Source of the DNA: Halicephalobus mephisto
Taxonomy: Eukaryota; Nematoda; Chromadorea; Rhabditida; Panagrolaimidae
Reading direction: 5' to 3'
Length of the DNA stretch: 64,000 bases
Assembly (NCBI GenBank): GCA_009193035.1
Contig: SWDT01000124.1
Coordinates: forward strand, 186,001-250,000
The notes under the pieces were generated by a model that ran no database searches, was not told where the DNA came from, and was given only the letters and a program-made list of their open reading frames with translations. This document shows positions 57,701-64,000 of the stretch, in pieces; position 1 is the stretch's first letter, and each line of letters opens with the position of its first letter. Position numbers and translations under genes: made by a program.

Positions 57701-58771
57701 TGGTGCTGAATGCAACACAAACATTACTATGTCTTCCATGACGAAAACACCACGCATTTGGTACATTTGCGTCACGGAAAAGTTACGATTGTTTGTGTTT
57801 GTTGATAGCAGTCTTCAACTAAAATGCAATCAAAATATTATTTATGAAGAAAAAAAATTCTTTCATAGTTGTTATTTTTTCGAAACTTGAACTAAAAACA
57901 TGATAATTGTCTTTTGGTGTTTCTAAAATTTGTGAAAGGAAGGCAATTTCTCCAGATACTTCCTTACATAAATACATGCCTTCAATGTAGTTGCAAAAAA
58001 TCAAAAATCTAACAAAAAGATGACGATATCTTGAAATTATAAATATAAAACTTTTCGAGTTTTTACTGTTATTAAATATTGCATCACTGTAAATCCCAGA
58101 ACGACAATAATGCAACTACTTGTGATTAGATCATTGTATAAGATCTAAAATTTGTCTTCTTAATCACCACAAGAGACAATATTGCGGAAAATTAAATAAA
58201 CTCTACTACGAAGCTCTGAGTGAATTCGCTTTGTTCTCAAGCGTAAATGATGTTCCGCACCAAAAAACATCCCCGAAGGGAAGTAAGGTCTAATGCGTAA
58301 AATCAGTAATTGAGATTGTTTTGACTCTCTATTACTGTTGAAAACTTGTTTGTTTGAAAATAAGTTCGTTACTTAGAAGATCCTCTTAATGAAGATTTTG
58401 AAGAAATCATAGATCATAATACATCACATAGTACCTAAAATTTTTTAACTATGCATCCTAGATTGTGCGTAAAGTCCTACATCATGGTAATTATTCAATC
58501 AAAAAGTTTAAAAATACATTTAAAATACCAAAAACCACTGAAAACAATTATTTTTCTGAGAATAGTGTTCTGAACTAAATTAATCGTTGTTTTTGTGAAT
58601 ATTAATTAATTATATTAATACTTTTAGATTGCTTTCGATGTTTACAACCTCCCTGGCAATGCTTACATCGGAGTCGATGAACTCGTTATCCTCGACTCGG
58701 ACCAAAGACCTTTCTGCCCGGCTATCAAGGAACAAGATTATATCCGCAGTTTTGACGGGCAAAGATTATAA
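54758..58771 (+). CDS. Secreted protein with two MAM-like domains
   Basis: Exons 54758-54812, 55286-55854, 56200-56316, 56621-57295 and 58628-58771; 519 aa with agreeing phases. Residues 1-19 are a signal peptide (EKFGIVFLLIWVV then DSCA). The first MAM-like domain is about 73-240: LFCYDFDEKCRWRN, LDWFQGSG, GYYGIVATD, LRFMYWTS, KIYVC, and GGFAIIDSLEYYGDLC. A Pro/Thr/Ser linker (248-340) repeats short 'VDFIPL / ELIPLE / DFVPLV / KFVPVN' motifs. The second MAM-like domain is about 342-505: LNCTFTTEECMDYVRITDWE, GSYAYVSGP, VNFMFAYYKVS, AYIGVDELVILDSDQRPFC. There is no C-terminal TM, so it is probably an extracellular matrix or cuticle-associated adhesion protein. The function is inferred from the domain only; MAM domains mediate extracellular protein contacts. 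Confidence 0.8.
57296..58627 (+). other. 1.3-kb MAM-gene intron
   Basis: Longest intron of this gene. The left half is rich in 'aacaaa', 'gttatg' and 'gcattgtaattttc' phrases and includes the hairpin-like block described separately. ORFs in it are not coding. The right half is unremarkable AT-rich sequence. Confidence 0.45.
57714..57803. repeat. Imperfect inverted repeat
   Basis: Arms aacacaaacattactatgtc...ccatgacg (57714-57744) and cgtcacgg...gttacgattgtttgtgttt (57770-57803) pair in most positions around a 26-bp loop. It looks like a MITE remnant or hairpin inside the intron. Confidence 0.5.
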
Positions 58772-58775
58772 TAAA
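58770..58775 (+). terminator. PolyA signal overlapping the MAM-gene stop
   Basis: An AATAAA at 58770-58775 overlaps the TAA stop (58769-58771). A second AATAAA lies at 58945-58950 and is the more conventional choice. Confidence 0.35.
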
Positions 58776-58944
58776 TTCTGTATTTTTTGTAAATTGGCTT
58801 CGTTGTAAAGAACAAATATTTATCTCTAGATGCCTTTGGAACTCTGAAAATTACTTCAGACGAGAGATCAAACCGACAATTAAAAGGTCGTTTAGCGTTG
58901 GATATTCCGGGAAACCAGGAAATGGAAAACATGCAAAATAAGAA

Positions 58945-58950
58945 AATAAA
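58945..58950 (+). terminator. Likely MAM-gene polyadenylation signal
   Basis: AATAAA 174 bp beyond the stop codon, followed by no gene on this strand. Confidence 0.45.
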
Positions 58951-59554
58951 GATTTAGCTGAAAGTTTTGCAAAAGCCAAAGATTCTGGATAATGAATAGA
59001 TTATGAAGGTAGGGGGAGGATGAATGCGCTAGTGGATCAGAGGTTAATGATATTAGTAGGAGAGGAATTCATAAATAGAATAAGAAATTAGGTCATTTAG
59101 GAATCTACAGTAACTAACGAGACCTTGAGCCGAGCGCCATTTTTTGGAGAAGTCTCTTCCATAAAATATGTCTTTTAAAGTACTTTTATTAGTTTGAACT
59201 TCATTGAAGGAAATATGAGAGTTGATATTTCAGAACTTAAATCCGAGAGGATTTATTTGAGATTGAAACTTTTTTGAAAATTTGTAATTGCTTTTTGCGA
59301 TTTTCAATTTTTTAAATTATGTATTGGAAAATTTGGAAATTATGGGAACTTTTGAAAGAATATATTACGAAGCTAATTCTCGATGAAATCTAAATTTCTA
59401 ATAAAATAATTTTTAATTTTAATCACGAAAGAACTTTCCATTCAGAAATTTCATAGTTCCTTCAAAAGTTCATCTTTATTGTATAATTATGTAGTCATTG
59501 CCCATCCAGAACCAATTTCCTCTTAATAAATCTCGACCAAAACCTTTATTACAT
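58951..59554. other. Intergenic AT-rich DNA
   Basis: No gene, repeat or RNA gene was seen. Confidence 0.35.
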
Positions 59555-59822
59555 ACAAAAAGTAGTTCTAATGTACTTGTATGTAAACTAAACAGAATAT
59601 TTGTGTGTTGTTTGAATGTGTCAGTACATTAAACACAATGTGTCTGACATATCAGAGACTTTTGAATATGTTCATATACTATCTATCATGTACAAAAAGT
59701 AGTTCTAATGTACTGCTATATAAGTTCAGGGTAGTACATAAATATATTATTTCAATCTATCAGTACATCAGAATCACTTTAATGTATTGATACATTATAT
59801 GTCATGTACTATTTTCTGTGTG
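59555..59822 (+). repeat. TATCGATA-type element, copy 5 (arm of an inverted pair)
   Basis: Starts tacaaaaagtagttctaatg and ends ctattttctgtgtgca. The part from about 59600 (gtgttgtttgaatgtgtcag) matches the reverse complement of 63780-63995 over about 215 bp with roughly one difference in ten. Same general build as the other TATCGATA copies. Confidence 0.75.
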
Positions 59823-61400
59823 CATACTTTGCAATCTGTTGTGATTTAATTAGGCTGAGAGAATTAGTACAATTAAAATTTACAATTAAGTACCTATAAC
59901 ATACGGATAATATATAGTAATACTAGACACATCAACGACAAAGAGACACCTGATAATCAACTAATACTGTTTTATCTACAGTATACCAATTCCTAGAGGA
60001 TGTGAGGACTTTTTGTTCTAAAAGTACATTCTCCGAGTTGATTGCGCCTTGGCGGAACTAATTTTATCCTAGCACAATCCAAATCCAAAAATTATTTTCA
60101 TCTTTGATTTCATACTGGTCCAATTATCCTTCCCAATCATCTTCCTCAATGACGTCTTCTATCCACTCATTCCCGAATCCTTACATCACATTTTTCTTTC
60201 GTCGTCACTTCCTATTTACTCCTCAAGAATCAGACTCAATGTTTCATTCATCTGATAACAATCCCTGAACCTTCCTTGGCATTTTCCATACAAGGATAAA
60301 TAGCTTCAATTAAAATTATTCAAGTAGAAATTCCCTCAGGGACGTTCTAGGACTTGTTTTCCGTAAATCCGAAAAGAAACAATTCAGATTAACGTCACCA
60401 ATAACGAGGCCAATTGCCGTTTGAAGAAAAGTCAAATTATTTTTACTAGTGTTGAAAAACACCATTTTCCGTTCCAAAATCGTTCAGTAAATTTTATTTT
60501 TTAAATTTGAATAAAAATTGTTTTTTTATATATTGAAATATACGAAAATATTGAACTTTTAAAGATTCCAAAAGTATAAAAAGTAATAAAAAACCATGAT
60601 TTTAATTTTTAAAAATAGAAAAAAAAACAAATTAATCTTTCTGTGAAAAATTTGTTTTCACAATTATTTTTAATAAAATTCAAGGTTCATTTTTTTAAAT
60701 TTAAATTTTAAATTTTATTTTAAAAAATTTTATCCAAAAAGTTTCTAGTAATTTTTTCAATTTTAATAAAAATTATGTTATTTTCCGTTAATTTTTAAAA
60801 TTGTAGAAAAATTTTCAAAAATTACTGAAATTAACAAACAAAATTATTTTCAGCGAAATTTTAATGTTTAAAAATAGAAAAAATGGAACTCATTGCATGA
60901 CTATTAAATCGAAAAATTACTTTTTACAATTAATTCCAGACATAATTCAAAGTTGAATTTTGGTTTGAAAAAATTCCAATTTTTAGTTAATGTCTAAAAA
61001 CATCTTTTTTTTTGAAAATTATCCAAAAAATTTCATTTTTGATTTTTATTAAAATTGTTTTTTTTAAATATTTTTAAATTAAAACTAAAAACATTTTTAA
61101 AATTTCCAAGAATTCTAAAAATATAATAACAAGTAAAAAATAAAATTTTGATTGAAAATGGAATTCTTAAAAATGAAACTTATTGAGTTATTTTTGAATA
61201 GAAAAATTTTATATAATAATCCGTAAACAGAATTCAAGATTTACTGTCTTTCGGATTTTAAATCTTTTTGGAAAAATTGGATTTGTGCTGTTTTTACTTT
61301 ATTTTCATCTTTTGTCTGGTTTTTTGGCTTACTCAATTATTTCAGCTTCAACAAAGCAAGGAACTTTTCGGATTTGATTGTTTCGCATCAACGAGTTGTT
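59823..61400. other. Intergenic DNA
   Basis: 59900-60440 is fairly balanced in base content but has no open frame longer than a few dozen codons; 60440-61340 is AT-rich low complexity. No gene is supported. Confidence 0.35.
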
Positions 61401-61825
61401 AAGATGAGGAAAAAGAAGAATACTGGAAATCTTTGCTTAACAAATAAGGTACAGACAATGTACATATCCTACACAATAGGCAACCGAAAGTTACTCTTGT
61501 CCTACAGTATTCTAGGGTCTTTTATATTCAGGCTTTTTTTAGGTTCTTTCTTTCTATTAGTTTCTATCTCAACATCTGCATAAGTTCCAACGTAATACCC
61601 TTGAGAATTTCACTTTTGCCCTACAGTATTCTATACTCCCTGATATTCAGGCTTTTTTAGGTCCTTTCTTTCTATTAGTTTCTGTCCCAACATCTGCATA
61701 AGTTCCAACGTAATACCCCTGAGAATTTCACTTTTGCTCTACAGTATTCTATACTTCCTGATATTCAGGCTATCTCTTCAGGTCCTCTCTAGTATAGTCC
61801 TATCACAACAACTATAATTCCGAAG
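61401..61825 (+). repeat. 118-128-bp tandem repeat family, copy 4
   Basis: Same block order as 9240-9565. Units with cctacagtattcta start near 61501, 61620 and 61738 (periods 119 and 118 bp), followed by 'gatattcaggctatctcttc' and a terminal 'tagtatagtcctatcacaac'. Inverted relative to 53312-53626. Confidence 0.8.
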
Positions 61826-62089
61826 AAATCTAAAATGAGAAAAAACATATTTCCTTGTCATTTTTGGTGTTATTGTTTTTAAAAAATTAAATTAAATTAG
61901 AAATTTTTAAGATATTTCTAAAAAAATTGAGTATTATGTTCAAAAATAAAATTTGGAATTTTAATAAATTTTTGCTTTTTCCAGGATATTTCACAGTTCT
62001 TTGATGTTTATTCCGAAAATTATTTAGGGATTAGTGTTTATATTTAACCATTTTAAAAGGAAGCAGACACGCGGTAAATTAAAAAAATA

Positions 62090-62900
62090 AATCCGTAAGA
62101 CCTTTTACCCGATTTAGGAAGGGAGTAAGAGTTCTGAAATTGTCTGCTGAAATAAATGAGTTTTGTTTTTTCTTATTTTTCGATTTTCTAAATTCTCAAA
62201 AAAGAGGAAATAATTTCGTAGAAATTCAGATGGTTGACTTACTTTAAGAATTGTAAAAAGTCTAAAATTAGTTATTGAAATAAAATAATTTTATATTTTT
62301 CCGTGTTTTTTAATTTCTTAGAAAGGAAGAAGTAATTTAAATACGATAGTCATAGGAAGGAAGACCTTTGGTCTACTTCAGGCTTTGTTGTAAAAGTTCT
62401 AAAATCAGTCATTGGTGCAAAAAAAAACTGCATTTTGAAGTATTTTTATTTTTTGAGATTTTTTTAAAAAAGTTAAAAAATGATTCTCGAAAAAGATCTT
62501 TGATCTGCTTTAAGAGATAAAGCAGTCCAAAATCAGTCATTGGTGCAAAAGAATACTGTACTTTGAAATATTTTTCGATTTTCTGACATTTTAGAAAAGA
62601 AGAATTTTAGGAAAATAATTCCAGAGGAAGACCTTTGACCTACTTAAAGATATAAAATAAGAGTTTTATGATTAGTCATTGATACAAAAGAACACTATAT
62701 TTTAAAATATTTTTTGATTTTCTGACCTTTTAGAAAGGAAGAAGTAAGTTAGAAAATAACTTTATAGGAAGCCTTTGATTTTGGATGTTTTGAGCTCCCA
62801 AAGTAGACTAGACACTGGTGTAAAAGAATACTGTATTTTTGAATATTTTTCGACTTTTAAGAATCTTAGAAATAGAGATCAATAATCTTTTGCTCTGCAT
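62090..62900. repeat. Degenerate tandem repeat, about 115-120 bp
   Basis: Phrases 'agacctttggtctacttcag', 'agatctttgatctgctttaa' and 'agacctttgacctacttaaa', each followed by 'cagtcattggtgcaaaa' and an 'actgtattttgaaatatttt' stretch, recur about six times. No coding potential. Confidence 0.6.
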
Positions 62901-63772
62901 TTTCGGACAAAAAATATTTAGTTAATAAAAAACAAAGTGCCAAATTTGTCATTTTTACAAATTTTGCACGCATTTTATGAAAAAAATGGGTTTTGAAAAT
63001 CCATGGACAAATTTAGTTATGTTTTTTCAACCCAAAAATTTTTCCCGAATTTGGAAAGTTGAAAAATTAAAAATTCGAACACTTATGTTTTGCTTAGAGG
63101 TTGTTCATTGTTGAAGTCTACCTTTTCAAAACTAGGACAAAAGCCTCTGGCGTTTTAAAAATACGTCACTAGTTTGTAGTTTTAAAAGAAATTTCTACAC
63201 ATCTTGTCAAGACCAGTCATTCTTTTTATACTTTGTTTGTAAAACGTAGTTTTTCTTTGAACTTTATCTTTCAACTGTTCTGAGGATAATTATATTTCGA
63301 AAAAGATGGGTTTTGGGAGAGAAAGCCCAGAACACATCAAATTATGTATGAAAAACGAACTATCTCGTCACGACGTATAGCAACCGACATGGATTTCTGA
63401 CGTAGTTTTTTAACGTTATCCTTGAATGCAAATTTGACTTTATGTTCTGTCCCTCCTATACTATACCTTCAGTCCAAAATTCAAAGTTTATTCAAAATCA
63501 TATTATTAAAAAATAAAACATTGAATGTTATTGTGAATCTGTCTCGACGTGATTTCTCAGAATCTTTGATTTGAAATAATTTAAAAAGTTCCTATGGAAT
63601 TTTGGAATGGCTTAGTTCAAAAGATCAATCAACCAGATTAGATTTCTGACTTAGCTTTTTAGCATTATCTTTGAATGTAAATTTCACTTTATCTACTTTT
63701 CTGTCATATGTTTAATCCAAAATATGAAGTTAAATAAGAACCGTTCTATTATAAAAAGTAGAATATCAAGCT
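62901..63772. other. Intergenic DNA with a local duplication
   Basis: The phrase 'gatttctgacgtagtttttt' with 'aacgttatccttgaatgcaa' near 63392 returns near 63643 as 'gatttctgacttagcttttt' with 'agcattatctttgaatgtaa', a duplication about 250 bp apart. No gene. Confidence 0.45.
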
Positions 63773-64000
63773 ATACATAAACGGTACATAGTATATAATG
63801 TATCGGTACATTAAAGTGATTCTGGTGTACTGATACATTGAAATAATATATTTATGTACTACCCTGAACTTATGTAGCAGTATATTAGAACTATTTTTTG
63901 TACATGGTAGATAGTATATGAGTATATTTAAACGTCTCTAATATGTCAGACATATTGTGTTCAATGTACTGACACATTCAAACAACACACTTATATATTC
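63773..64000 (-). repeat. TATCGATA-type element, copy 6 (runs off the window)
   Basis: Reverse-complement partner of 59600-59810, in the opposite orientation. It continues past the right edge, so its full length is unknown. Confidence 0.75.

Noticed and set aside
53483..61583. Matching ORFs at 53483-53713 (-) and 61374-61583 (+)
   Set aside because: Both read the same dispersed tandem repeat; no start or domain evidence.
1..64000. tRNA, rRNA, CRISPR or bacterial operon features
   Set aside because: None seen by eye on either strand; the repeats lack CRISPR spacing and the gene structures are eukaryotic.

Overview
The window looks like genomic DNA of a rhabditid nematode, Caenorhabditis or a close relative. 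The evidence is very AT-rich non-coding DNA, 42-44 bp introns with TTTTCAG-type acceptors, likely trans-splice acceptors just before start codons, expanded nematode-type 7TM chemoreceptor genes, and a broken chitinase-like (GH18) gene of the kind worms carry in clusters. No bacterial, viral or plasmid genes were seen. Most open frames are short because the genes are split into exons; the models here were joined by hand from splice sites, reading phase and protein similarity.

Layout. 1-7930: repeats and low-complexity DNA, no confident gene. 7937-31543 (+): PAS kinase orthologue (PASK), nine exons, 1101 codons, with an 18.9-kb intron (8788-27670) filled with tandem, inverted and dispersed repeats and a few base-balanced islands. 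32190-32540: an 18-bp minisatellite. 32816-34562 (+): SAS-6-like centriole assembly protein, five exons, 413 aa. 34.7 kb: LTR-like remnant. 35148-38995 (-): two tandem 294-aa 7TM receptors with a pogo-like MITE (37091-37262) between them. 39502-40468 (-): a six- to seven-TM protein, weakly Bax-inhibitor-1-like. 40950-49007 (+): a decayed receptor copy, then three intact receptors (41906-42965, 44078-45137, 47952-49007) interleaved with a solo-LTR-like element and a GH18 pseudogene. 51390-53310 (+): a receptor of a different family, broken by one in-frame stop and cut off by a dispersed repeat. 54758-58771 (+): secreted protein with two MAM-like domains, 519 aa. 58772-64000: repeats and AT-rich DNA.

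How it fits together. The housekeeping-type genes (PASK, SAS-6, MAM protein) are single copy. The middle of the window is a small chemoreceptor birth-and-death cluster of related receptors: two minus-strand genes, three plus-strand genes and one corpse. Its paralogues are mosaics: introns and cytoplasmic or core segments are almost identical while the putative extracellular loops differ, suggesting gene conversion plus diversification. Two dispersed repeat families recur: a 118-128-bp tandem unit at four places and a TATCGATA-rich element at six. Both occur in opposite orientations, and one copy of the first removed the 3' end of a receptor. The most unusual points are the receptor mosaicism, the PASK giant intron and long insert in the first PAS region, and the TATCGATA repeat family with short inverted ends.
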